64,000 nucleotides of DNA. Source: Cyclobacteriaceae bacterium (GTDB lineage Bacteria; Bacteroidota; Bacteroidia; Cytophagales; Cyclobacteriaceae). The notes below the pieces were generated by a model. That model ran no database searches and was not told the DNA's origin. It was given only the letters and a program-made list of their open reading frames with translations. Positions 44,896 through 52,308 of the stretch are shown piece by piece. Numbering within the stretch: the stretch's first letter is position 1; every line of letters starts with the position of its first letter. The translations under genes and the position numbers were made by a program. The stretch is from the NCBI GenBank assembly GCA_019638255.1, contig JAHBUD010000001.1, positions 372,001-436,000 on the forward strand, read 5' to 3'.

Positions 44896-45689
44896 GATAC
44901 TATTTCAGTAGTTGCCAACTGTCGTTTGAGCCAGGTGTACCATTGCTCCAATCCTTCACCACTGCTGCACGACAATTCGATAAACTCCAGTTGCGGATTA
45001 ATGCGCTTAGCGTATTCGATCAGTTTCGGTAAATCAAACTTCAGGTAAGGGAGTAAATCAATTTTATTGATGATACAAAGTTGACTTCCGGCAAACATAT
45101 CAGGGTACTTCAGCGGTTTGTCTTCACCTTCTGTAACGCTGATGATGACGATTCTTTTCTGCTCGCCCAAATCAAACATGGAAGGACACACCAGGTTGCC
45201 AATATTTTCTATGAATACAACCGAGTGTTCCTTTGGTTTTAATTCTGACAATGCATCCTTCACCATGGTGGCATCCAGGTGGCAGCCTTTGCCCGTGTTG
45301 ATTTGAATAACGGGTGTGTTGTACTTCGCTATTCTGTCGGCATCGTTGGTGGTCTGCTGATCGCCTTCAATTACATAAAAATTCAACTCTTGACCAAGAT
45401 CACGCAGGGTACATTCCAGCAGCGCTGTTTTGCCTGAGCCGGGGGAACTCACCAAATTAAAAGCTGTAATTTCTTTGGCTTCGAAATAACCGCGGTTGCG
45501 TTCGGCCAGTAAATTATTCTTTTGCAGAATATCCTGCTCCAAATCTACTTGAGTTCGTTTTGGATTATGTTGATGCTCGTCATTATGATTATGAGTATGA
45601 CCATGATGATGCAATTGCGGAAATAGCGCGTCACGCACATTTGTAATTTTTATCATTCCGGGTTGGTCGCATCCGCACGTAGCACACAT
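44892..45689 (-). CDS. hypB: Hydrogenase nickel-insertion GTPase HypB
   Basis: A 265-residue GTPase. The N-terminal high-affinity nickel motif is present as MCATCGC (CxxCGC). A His-rich tract follows (about 27-42, HHHGHTHNHNDEHQH), which stores Ni or Zn. The G domain has P-loop SSPGSGKTALLE, ENIGNLVCPSMFDLG and NKIDLLPY. With HypA it delivers Ni to the large subunit. The gene lies between hypA (6 bases) and hypF (4-base overlap). Confidence 0.96.
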   Translation of the reverse strand: MCATCGCDQPGMIKITNVRDALFPQLHHHGHTHNHNDEHQHNPKRTQVDLEQDILQKNNLLAERNRGYFEAKEITAFNLVSSPGSGKTALLECTLRDLGQELNFYVIEGDQQTTNDADRIAKYNTPVIQINTGKGCHLDATMVKDALSELKPKEHSVVFIENIGNLVCPSMFDLGEQKRIVIISVTEGEDKPLKYPDMFAGSQLCIINKIDLLPYLKFDLPKLIEYAKRINPQLEFIELSCSSGEGLEQWYTWLKRQLATTEIVS

Positions 45690-45695
45690 GGTATT

Positions 45696-46040
45696 TTAAT
45701 TTAATAAGGTTATCGATTGTATTTTCATTTCTTTGCCGCGCAAAATGTTGATCAGGTGCTCACCACATAGCGGACAAGGATCAAAGATTTCTTTTATTTC
45801 AAATTCGCAATCACAATTCGAGCATTGCGCCCATCCTTTTATTTTATTGATATTGTAATGCGCCTTTTCGAGCAACGTGTTTTTCACGCCAACTTCCCAG
45901 GCAAACTCAAGCGCATGCTCATCCACACCGGAAAGATTTCCGATCTCCAGGTCGATGCATTCCACCGCTTTGGCATCATGCTTCCGGGCTTGCTCTTCAG
46001 CTGCCTCAACGATGCTCATAACTATGGACAGTTCATGCAT
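45696..46040 (-). CDS. hypA: Hydrogenase nickel metallochaperone HypA
   Basis: A 114-residue protein starting MHELSIVMSIVE, where the N-terminal Met-His-Glu binds Ni. The zinc site is C73, C76, C89 and C92 (CSNC...CPLC). It passes nickel to HypB. It is the first clear gene of the hyp operon; a His-rich small membrane protein is encoded 40 bases upstream on the same strand. Confidence 0.95.
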   Translation of the reverse strand: MHELSIVMSIVEAAEEQARKHDAKAVECIDLEIGNLSGVDEHALEFAWEVGVKNTLLEKAHYNINKIKGWAQCSNCDCEFEIKEIFDPCPLCGEHLINILRGKEMKIQSITLLN

Positions 46041-46080
46041 ATCTTTTTAATAAAAAAATCTTCAACGACTATTGTCGCTT

Positions 46081-46290
46081 CTACTTGCGAGCTCGCCTGG
46101 CAACAAAGTAACGCTTCACCACAAACACAGTAATCAATACCACTGCTAATGCCAGTGGAATGGAATGTTCAGGATTAGCAAGAAAATGTCTGGGGCTCCA
46201 GGGATGTTCATGACCATGACCTTCATGTGCCATTAATACAAATGGCATTGCCGAAGCTACTGCCAGCAGAATTGAGCGAATGGATTTCAT
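46081..46290 (-). CDS. Small His-rich membrane protein upstream of hypA
   Basis: A 69-residue protein with a signal peptide ending in LMAHEGHGHEHPW, so the mature N-terminus starts with a His cluster (H-E-G-H-G-H-E-H). A second TM (IPLALAVVLITVFVV) follows and then a basic tail. Position and His content suggest a nickel- or metal-handling role for the hydrogenase. It lacks the HPxxGxDH core and length of HupE/UreJ, so I give no family. It may be a periplasmic metal trap. Confidence 0.6.
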   Translation of the reverse strand: MKSIRSILLAVASAMPFVLMAHEGHGHEHPWSPRHFLANPEHSIPLALAVVLITVFVVKRYFVARRARK

Positions 46291-46746
46291 AACATTTGAA
46301 TTTTGATGAAATCAAATCACCTCATTTTAATTAAAAATCCTCATGAGCAAAATCATTGGCAACTACTGAGAATCATCAGTCAAAAAATTATTCAGCCAAC
46401 ATCTTTTTCAAGATGCTTTGCTCCCCCAACATAAACCGAGGACTTATTTAGACTTGTTCCACATAAAACAACTAATATGATCATCGAGACTCCCAGCATC
46501 ACCGCGGATAAGTTAAATCAACCGCTGGAAATATCCGTTTACAGTCTTGAATACAATTTAACCGTCATGTCGATCCCGACAAATTCGGGAGAAGAAATCC
46601 CAAACTTCGCGTTTAGTTTACACTATGGATGAGGGATTGCTTCGTCACAAAACGGATTTGTGTAGTTGAACAATCTCGTTAATGTTCCGCGCAATGACGT
46701 TAAAAATTTAGGACTACAGGCGGATGTTCACAAACAATAATAGGGC
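46291..46746. other. 456-base gap between hyp operon and hydrogenase protease
   Basis: The gap holds the promoter region of the hyp operon on one side, a CATCTTTTTCAAGATG hairpin (46399-46414) and the intergenic repeat at 46564-46713. A 51-codon frame at 46477-46632 runs into the repeat and is not supported as a gene. I see no hydrogenase structural subunit, tRNA or small conserved gene here. Confidence 0.6.
46564..46713. repeat. Second copy of the intergenic repeat family
   Basis: The right end GCGCAATGACGTTAAAAATTTAGGA resembles TCGCAATGACGCCAATTTTAGGA of the 4178-4317 element (shared: GCAATGACG, TTTAGGA). Inside are TCCCGACAAATTCGGGA (46574-46590), which is self-complementary, GATTGCTTCGTC and CAATCTCG. 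The left end starts GTCATGTCGATCCC, which mirrors the GCAATGAC end only loosely, so the copy is divergent. Confidence 0.6.
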
Positions 46747-47273
46747 ATGAATAAAACATCGGACACATTGATTCTTGGTATGGGCAATTACCTAATGAGT
46801 GATGAAGGCTGGGGGTACACCTTGCCCAACAACTAAAAGAAAAGATTATGCCCGGCATAGCGGATGTAATTGATGGTGGTACTGCGGGCTTCCAACTTAT
46901 GGAGTACATTGAATCGTATCCACGTGTTATCCTTATTGATGCAACCTTAGACAATAAACCGGCTGGCACAATTCAACTAATCCTCCTAAAATTTGCTTCC
47001 GATTTTCCGAAAGCCATGAGCACCCATGAAACCGGGTTAAAGGATTTGGTTGAATCACTCACCTTGCTGGGGCGTTTGCCAGAAGTATATTTATTCGTAG
47101 TCTCTGTTGAAACCATACAGCCGCTTTCCGTTGAGCTTTCACCAGAAGTAAAGTCAGCATTACCTGAACTCAAAAAGAAAATTTTAGAGCTTTGTAAAAA
47201 AGTCGAGTCAAAAAAAGAACAACAGGTTTTATCAAAAATAAATGAAGACAACTGTTTGCCTTTATTTTTCTGA
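46747..47273 (+). pseudogene. Hydrogenase maturation protease (M52, HyaD/HybD/HycI-like), one-base frameshift
   Basis: The protein starts MNKTSDTLILGMGNYLMSDEGWG, matching the GN-L-x-DEG-G-V start of M52 endopeptidases with the first Ni-ligand Glu. It then breaks at five G (46811-46815). One extra G restores GWGVHLAQQLKEKI and joins the frame that continues MPGIADVIDGGTAGFQLMEYIESYPRVILIDA (key: DGGTAG, the Asp ligand in LIDA) and the THETGLKDLV His. The restored protein is about 175 residues. The enzyme would cut the C-terminus of the large subunit after nickel insertion. If the lesion is real, hydrogenase maturation would fail at the last step. Confidence 0.82.
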
Positions 47274-47312
47274 TCGTCCGAATCTCACTTGCAATACGAC
47301 TACGGTGTTGAC

Positions 47313-48296
47313 TTAAAATGGATCACCATCCTGAATACCTAATGTGTATTCACTTCTCGCAGGAGCTACTGTCTGCAGATATTTATAGAGTGCAATAAGC
47401 TCCATGTCGCTCATCCGGCTGAATGGACCCCAGGGCATAGGTGTGCCCGGAATAGCCCGGCCATCGCGGAAGCGCTTTATAAAATCTTGTTGTGTCCAAT
47501 CGGCCATGCGCCCGGTTTCCTTGTCGGGGGTAATGTTGGGTGTCATTACATGTTTGCCTTTTACAATGTTTCCGTTTTCATCAATGATCTCAAATTTGTT
47601 TCCACCAGAAAACTCAGGTCCCGTATATGCTCCTGTCATCATATCGCGTGGTGTATGACAACCTCCGCAATTAGCGATGCTGTTGGCGATATATGCACCG
47701 TAGGCAGCAGTTGAATCTGGCGCGGGTGAGGGCGGCACATCACCATCGCCCATAGGCTTAATAAGAAATGAAAAAACTGCTTTGCCCATTAAATTCAGTT
47801 CATGTTTTGGTCTGGGGTTGTGAATCGGTTCCTGTGAACGAAGAAAAGAGATAACGGCTTTAAGATCATCGTCACTCATATCATAAAAAGGCATCATGTC
47901 AATGATGGCCCTTCCATCCCGGGCAACTCCATATCGCAACGCACGGGCAATTTGTCCATCGGTAAGTTTTCCAATCCCCGTCTCCTCATCAGGTGTAATG
48001 TTCGGAGCGAACATATTTCCAAAAGGCATTTTAAAATCAAATCCACCTTTGAGCGGAGCCTCCCCACCCTTATCTACGCGTTGGAACTCCGACATTGGTG
48101 CATGACAAAAAGAACAATGTGCCGGACCATACGCAAGGTATTTTCCACGTGCAATCATGGCAGAATCCGTACTAGCCTGGATGTCAGGATACGGAGCATC
48201 AAACTTGCGGTCGTAACGGATGTTGATGATGGTGATCAGGGTGGCAATAGCTGCTGCAATCACCAGCAGAATGCCGAGGAGAACTTTCTTTAACAT
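47313..48296 (-). CDS. Diheme c-type cytochrome
   Basis: A 327-residue protein anchored by an N-terminal TM (VLLGILLVIAAAIATLITII), so it faces the periplasm. Two heme-binding CxxCH sites: C61-SFC64-H65 and C210-GGC213-H214. Methionine sixth ligands are likely in NITP-D and late M residues. It resembles the cytochrome subunit of membrane alcohol/aldehyde or GMC dehydrogenases and thiosulfate dehydrogenase-like diheme proteins. No dehydrogenase partner is next to it. Alone between the protease pseudogene and a CDGSH gene. Confidence 0.88.
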   Translation of the reverse strand: MLKKVLLGILLVIAAAIATLITIINIRYDRKFDAPYPDIQASTDSAMIARGKYLAYGPAHCSFCHAPMSEFQRVDKGGEAPLKGGFDFKMPFGNMFAPNITPDEETGIGKLTDGQIARALRYGVARDGRAIIDMMPFYDMSDDDLKAVISFLRSQEPIHNPRPKHELNLMGKAVFSFLIKPMGDGDVPPSPAPDSTAAYGAYIANSIANCGGCHTPRDMMTGAYTGPEFSGGNKFEIIDENGNIVKGKHVMTPNITPDKETGRMADWTQQDFIKRFRDGRAIPGTPMPWGPFSRMSDMELIALYKYLQTVAPARSEYTLGIQDGDPF

Positions 48297-48370
48297 GGAG
48301 GGTTTGGGTTAGGTTTGGTTAAACTAAGTTAAGCAATCTTCAAGAGCCCTGCATGGAAAAATTGAAGAAA

Positions 48371-48595
48371 TTATGTTTTTCGTGGGGGCAAATCAAAGGC
48401 TTTTGCCTCATGCTCAAGATGGTCTTTATGGGAGCCATCGCAAAATGGTTTGTTGTTGGAACGGCCACAACGACACAGCGATACCAGTGTTCGTCCTTGT
48501 AAACCATATGCATTGCCTTGCATGTCTACAATTTCAAAGTCGCCCTCAACTCGTAATGAGCCGTTGTTGTTTACAGTGATTCTGGTTGTTGTCAT
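48371..48595 (-). CDS. CDGSH-type iron-sulfur protein
   Basis: The frame is open from 48694, but the ATG at 48595 gives a clean start (MTTTRITVNNNGSLRVEGDFEIVD) and 74 residues. The [2Fe-2S] ligands C41, C43, C52 and H56 are in CRCGRSNNKPFCDGSH, the mitoNEET/CDGSH signature. The protein is soluble and cytosolic. Bacterial copies transfer electrons or clusters but are little studied. Confidence 0.9.
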   Translation of the reverse strand: MTTTRITVNNNGSLRVEGDFEIVDMQGNAYGLQGRTLVSLCRCGRSNNKPFCDGSHKDHLEHEAKAFDLPPRKT

Positions 48596-48728
48596 AACGC
48601 TTAAGTTTATATCTGCACTTTTCATCAATTGGTACCTATGTAAAATAAACAAAAGTAGAGCCTCAATTGATCCGTAACAGGTGAGAATCCTCATTTTTGT
48701 GCTGGTACCGGGTTTTCTTAGTTGTTCG

Positions 48729-48746
48729 AAAAATAACGTTATTTTT
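48729..48746. promoter_or_regulatory. Perfect 18-bp palindrome in a divergent promoter region
   Basis: AAAAATAACGTTATTTTT is fully self-complementary. It lies 48 bases upstream of the ATG at 48794 and 134 bases upstream of the CDGSH gene. It could be an operator or a transcription-blocking hairpin. Confidence 0.45.
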
Positions 48747-48793
48747 ATTCTTCATAACATTAGCTACTAATAATACTGATTAAACAAATTGCT

Positions 48794-49339
48794 ATGAAAA
48801 TTTATCTACTCCTGATTATGCTGGCGATTTATTCCATGACCTGGGCACAGCTCGGAAGCTTTAATGATGACACACCTACCAATACTGCTTCTTCAGAACA
48901 CAGGTTGATTGACAAGAGCAAGCGCCACACTATGTTTCTTGGGGGCATTGCCGCAACAGATGGCCGTGCCGGAATAAATTTGGAAGTCGGAGGTGGTTAT
49001 CAGCCGGGCGGATTTGGTGTTGGTGCCTACACCAGTTTTATTTCCATTCCGTCAACGGATTTCTCCAGCTGGACAATTGTAGGGCTGCAACTTCGTGGCG
49101 GTCCGCAGTCTGGTGAAATCAAACCCTATTTTCTTTTTAATTATGGCATGATCAATCTCAATTTTGTAAGTGAGAAAGTAAACTTACGAACAGCAACACT
49201 TGATTTAGGTGGTGGTATTGAAAAACCACTAAACAAAAATGCCTTGCTCTTTGATATTAAATGGAAACGCTTTGTGGACTACAAGGGTGAACGCGATGGC
49301 TTTACTATTTGGACTTTTAGTGTCGGCTTGAAATTTTAA
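48794..49339 (+). CDS. Exported beta-barrel-like protein of unknown function
   Basis: A 181-residue protein with a signal peptide (MKIYLLLIMLAIYSMTWAQ). The mature part alternates strands (HTMFLGGIAATDGRAGINLEVGGGYQ in pieces: GGIAATDGRAGIN, LEVGGGYQPGGFGVGAYTSF; IVGLQLRGG; KPYFLFNYGMINLNF; LDLGGGIEKPLN; FTIWTFSVGLKF). The last residue is Phe, as in outer-membrane barrels. No named family was recognised. Confidence 0.7.
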   Translation: MKIYLLLIMLAIYSMTWAQLGSFNDDTPTNTASSEHRLIDKSKRHTMFLGGIAATDGRAGINLEVGGGYQPGGFGVGAYTSFISIPSTDFSSWTIVGLQLRGGPQSGEIKPYFLFNYGMINLNFVSEKVNLRTATLDLGGGIEKPLNKNALLFDIKWKRFVDYKGERDGFTIWTFSVGLKF

Positions 49340-49409
49340 AAGCAGCTTAAAGTTCACCAACTGTACGATGTCTTTTACGAAACGCCCGTGCAAAAAAACA
49401 GGCGCTGCA

Positions 49410-49607
49410 TCACTTGAAGATGTTATAATTCGCGACCATCTTCTTATACTCGGGAAGAATCTTTTCATACAACGCCTCATCTACTTTTTTCAATGTATTC
49501 ATGAGCCCGCCAATGCCTGAGTCTTTCAGGCTCACGCGCTGTTTTTTAATCTCCTCCATTTTGTTTCGGATGGTCGCTTCGAGTTTTATCAGTTCTTTTT
49601 CCGTCAT
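49410..49607 (-). CDS. Small helical cytosolic protein, unknown
   Basis: A 65-residue, Lys/Glu-rich helix (ELIKLEATIRNKMEEIKKQRVSLKD) and a conserved-looking GIGGLMNTLKKVDEALYEKILPEYKKM. No signal or TM. Good coding character but no recognised family. Stands alone near the small membrane protein at 49698. Confidence 0.55.
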   Translation of the reverse strand: MTEKELIKLEATIRNKMEEIKKQRVSLKDSGIGGLMNTLKKVDEALYEKILPEYKKMVANYNIFK

Positions 49608-49697
49608 GGTGCTTTCTTTTATTATGCAAACTTAACTTGTTCTTGATACTTGCGAAGTAAACAGTACCTTTAGTAAAGCACCAACCAAAAAATAATT

Positions 49698-49901
49698 ATG
49701 CAGGATCTGATCGACAAAATACTCGCCAACCCTTTGTACCTCACCCTTGGCATAATTCTGATTGTTGTGTTCTTCTATTCTATTTTTAAGCGCCTCATAA
49801 AACTCATCATCATTCTGGTAGTCGCGCTCATTCTTTATATTGTTTATGTGCACTATACTGGCAATTCGGTGAAAGATAAAGTTGAGCGAATGATGAAGTG
49901 A
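49698..49901 (+). CDS. Small inner-membrane protein, unknown
   Basis: A 67-residue protein with two close hydrophobic stretches (LTLGIILIVVFFYSI and LIIILVVALILYIVYV) separated by a basic KRLIK turn, and a charged C-terminus. Probably a helical hairpin in the inner membrane. No recognised family. Confidence 0.6.
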   Translation: MQDLIDKILANPLYLTLGIILIVVFFYSIFKRLIKLIIILVVALILYIVYVHYTGNSVKDKVERMMK

Positions 49902-49920
49902 CCGAGTTTTTCAGGAAGGC

Positions 49921-50424
49921 TTAGTTTTCCCACTGCCTTTGCTCCGCATCTTTGGGAAATAACTTTTTAAGCCTGAGCAGAAACGGTATAATCAAGGCAA
50001 GTCCAATCGTGCCCCATATGGCAAAGCCCACGATGTTGGTATCGTCCGATTCTCCGGCCTGGATATACACATCCGGGTCGTTAGGATTCACCAACAATTC
50101 AAGCGTATCTCCAGGAAGCAGCAACGAATTGCTTTGAAAAGTAATATTTTCTGTGTCAAGCCGGTAGCTCCATTTGCTGGCGGTATCCGTAATAGTCTTT
50201 CCTTCCACAGTATAACGAATAACAGGCGTACTGAATGGCGCCCTGTAATTGCCTGCCACTTTCTCATGCACAATGAGTGTATCCAAAACCACAGCCGTTA
50301 TGGGGATACCGTGATCGTGAAGACTCTCACCTTTTATCAGGTATTGACTTACAGCCATATACAATATTGCGAACCCAAGGAAGCCAATGAAAAATATAAA
50401 TACCGTTCCACAACCTGATTTCAT
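49921..50424 (-). CDS. DUF3592-type membrane protein
   Basis: A 167-residue inner-membrane protein. TM1 near the start (VFIFFIGFLGFAILYMAV), then a periplasmic or luminal beta domain of DUF3592 type (TAVVLDTLIVHEK, APFSTPVIRYTVEGKTI, PGDTLELLVNPNDPDVYIQ) and a second TM (IVGFAIWGTIGLALIIPFLL). The function of this domain is unknown. Divergent from the MBL hydrolase. Confidence 0.75.
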   Translation of the reverse strand: MKSGCGTVFIFFIGFLGFAILYMAVSQYLIKGESLHDHGIPITAVVLDTLIVHEKVAGNYRAPFSTPVIRYTVEGKTITDTASKWSYRLDTENITFQSNSLLLPGDTLELLVNPNDPDVYIQAGESDDTNIVGFAIWGTIGLALIIPFLLRLKKLFPKDAEQRQWEN

Positions 50425-50544
50425 GATCTTAAGGTAATCATTTATCGATAAAAACAGTTATCTGTATTTATCATGATGCCGACAAGAATTGGAATCAATA
50501 AACCAATGTCACAAGTAGTCACGCAATTTTTCATACTTTCGCGC

Positions 50545-51354
50545 ATGTCATTATTTACAGCCTCACTGAACTCCGGAAGCAACGGCAACTGTTACTACGT
50601 TGGCAACCACCACGAGGCTGTTTTAATTGATGCAGGCATTTCCTGCCGCGAAACGGAACTCCGCATGAACCGGCTTAACCTTTCCATGAAAAAGGTGAAG
50701 GCTATTTTTATTTCACACGAGCACTCCGATCATGTTAAAGGCGTTGCCGGCATTTCGAAAAAATACAAGCTACCGGTTTACGTTACGCCTAATACCGTAC
50801 AACACCGCGGATTGCGTGTGAAGCAACATTTAATTTTTCCATTCAAAGCACATGAGCCCATTGCGATTGGACAACTTACCATTACGGGCTTTCCGAAATT
50901 CCATGATGCCAACGATCCGCACAGTTTTATTGTTGCCAATGAAACCGTGAAGGTGGGTGTGTTCACCGATTTAGGTGTTGCGTGCGATAACGTTGTGCAT
51001 CACTTCAAGCAATGTCATGCGGCCTTCCTGGAAGCCAATTACGATGATCACATGCTGGAGACCGGACCTTATCCGCTCCATTTGAAAAACAGAATCCGTG
51101 GTGACAAAGGGCATCTATCCAATGAACAGGCACTGGAGTTATTCCGCAAGCACCGGCCTCCGTTCATGAGTCATTTATTTTTATCACACCTTTCAAAAGA
51201 GAACAACTCGCCAGTTCTTGTTGAGCGCTTGTTTAAATCAATGGCGGGAGATACCAACATTGTCATTGCTTCCCGTTACCGGGAAACAAAAGTTTATCCC
51301 ATCCACGAGCAACCTGTTGTACAAGAGGTTCAGCTTTCATTGTTTGGGGTTTAG
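50545..51354 (+). CDS. MBL-fold metallohydrolase (YycJ/WalJ-like)
   Basis: The frame opens at 50473, but the ATG at 50545 gives the family start (MSLFTASLNSGSNGNCYYVGN) and 269 residues. Zinc ligands are in FISHEHSDHVKG (H-x-H-x-D-H), FHDANDPHSF and GVFTDLGV; the last His is in LFLSHLS. YycJ-like enzymes are single-strand-specific 5' nucleases or regulators linked with cell-wall/DNA repair. The exact role here is unknown. Confidence 0.88.
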   Translation: MSLFTASLNSGSNGNCYYVGNHHEAVLIDAGISCRETELRMNRLNLSMKKVKAIFISHEHSDHVKGVAGISKKYKLPVYVTPNTVQHRGLRVKQHLIFPFKAHEPIAIGQLTITGFPKFHDANDPHSFIVANETVKVGVFTDLGVACDNVVHHFKQCHAAFLEANYDDHMLETGPYPLHLKNRIRGDKGHLSNEQALELFRKHRPPFMSHLFLSHLSKENNSPVLVERLFKSMAGDTNIVIASRYRETKVYPIHEQPVVQEVQLSLFGV

Positions 51355-51389
51355 CTATCTTAAAATAGCGAAAGTTTACTGTGGCTGTA

Positions 51390-51770
51390 TTAATTTTTAA
51401 AAGCCAGCAATCCGCTGTAATGCTCGTAGTGTGCATAAAACAAGAACACATTGGCCGCGAGCATCAACCCGGGAATCAGCAGGTTATCTTGAGCTAAAAT
51501 CAAATGAAAAAGAAAAATATTAAGTGTGATTGGAAAGATCACCACGGAAGCCATCGGCACAAAGCGTCCGCTTAAAAAGGCAAGTCCGGTTAACAGCTCA
51601 AGAACTTTCACCACGGGCATAATATACCCAGCTACAACCAAGCCCATTAAAAATTGACCGGCATCACCCTGAGGTTCTTGCTGGGGCAACAGGTTAAAAA
51701 AGAAAGCCAGTGAAAACGCTGTATAAATCAGGCCAAGCACCAGGCGAGCAACAATCGTTGAAATTTTCAT
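51390..51770 (-). CDS. DoxX-family membrane protein
   Basis: Frame open from 51914; the ATG at 51770 gives 126 residues starting MKISTIVARLVLGLIYTAFSLAFF. Four TM segments with the DoxX pattern (GLVVAGYIMPVVKVLELLTGLAFLSGRFVPMA). Such proteins are small quinone- or redox-linked membrane proteins, often under HxlR-type control. The divergent neighbour is indeed an HxlR regulator, with an operator between them. Confidence 0.85.
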   Translation of the reverse strand: MKISTIVARLVLGLIYTAFSLAFFFNLLPQQEPQGDAGQFLMGLVVAGYIMPVVKVLELLTGLAFLSGRFVPMASVVIFPITLNIFLFHLILAQDNLLIPGLMLAANVFLFYAHYEHYSGLLAFKN

Positions 51771-51843
51771 GTGTAGATTTTCGTTAGTGTTAGAAATAGA
51801 ATGTTCCACAAAATTCAGGCACTGACCCATGCAAAACGTAACA

Positions 51844-51879
51844 GTATACTGGTGTATACCGGTATGCATTGGTATACCA
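51844..51879. promoter_or_regulatory. HxlR operator between doxX and its regulator
   Basis: TGGTGTATACC (51850-51860) and TGGTATACCA (51870-51879, perfect palindrome) lie 20 bases apart, two helical turns. Additional GTATAC at 51844. The cluster is in the 134-base divergent gap, 25 bases upstream of the hxlR ATG at 51905, so it can control both genes. Confidence 0.65.
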
Positions 51880-51904
51880 GCCGGAAGCAACTTAATTTTA
51901 ACCC

Positions 51905-52264
51905 ATGGAAACAATAACCTGTGCCAATACCAATAAAGGACTCGCCATACGAGATGCCCTCGACATCATAGGCGGAAAATGGAAACTGCCGATCTTGCAT
52001 GTGCTCATCCTTAATGAACGGCCCATGCGCTTTAAAGAACTGCAACGAACCCTTGGCGGCATTACGGCCCGTATGCTTTCGAAAGAATTAAAAGAGCTGG
52101 AGATAAACCAAATGGTAAGCAGACAGGTGTACGATACCTCGCCCATTACAGTTGAATATTCCGTTACCGACTACGGGCATTCTTTATGCCCTGTAATTCA
52201 GGCTTTGTATGAATGGGGCACTGAACACCGCAGAAGAATTTTTGAGCCTGTTGGTGTAGAATAA
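51905..52264 (+). CDS. HxlR-family transcriptional regulator
   Basis: A 119-residue winged-helix regulator. The HxlR signature is clear: ALDIIGGKWKLPILHVLILNERPMRFKELQRTLGGITARMLSKELKELE, then VSRQVYDTSPITVEYSVTDYGHSL (both shown for their key residues GGKWK, RF-EL-R, ITARMLS-LKELE, YS-T-YG). Several such proteins sense quinones or electrophiles, through Cys. Here C6 and C101 near the ends are candidate sensors only. Divergent from the DoxX gene. Confidence 0.92.
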   Translation: METITCANTNKGLAIRDALDIIGGKWKLPILHVLILNERPMRFKELQRTLGGITARMLSKELKELEINQMVSRQVYDTSPITVEYSVTDYGHSLCPVIQALYEWGTEHRRRIFEPVGVE

Positions 52265-52308
52265 CCTAAAAGGTTTCACGGCTTCACGCATAGGTTTATT
52301 TTTGCCCT

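Noticed and set aside
46081..46290. HupE/UreJ nickel permease
   Set aside because: Too short, one TM after the signal, and the HPxxGxDH core is missing.
46477..46632. 51-codon plus-strand frame as a gene
   Set aside because: Ends inside an intergenic repeat and has no recognisable domain; listed only as an observation.
49229..49480. 83-codon minus-strand frame overlapping the end of an exported protein gene
   Set aside because: Half of it is antisense to the barrel gene and the rest overlaps the start of the small helical protein; no motif.
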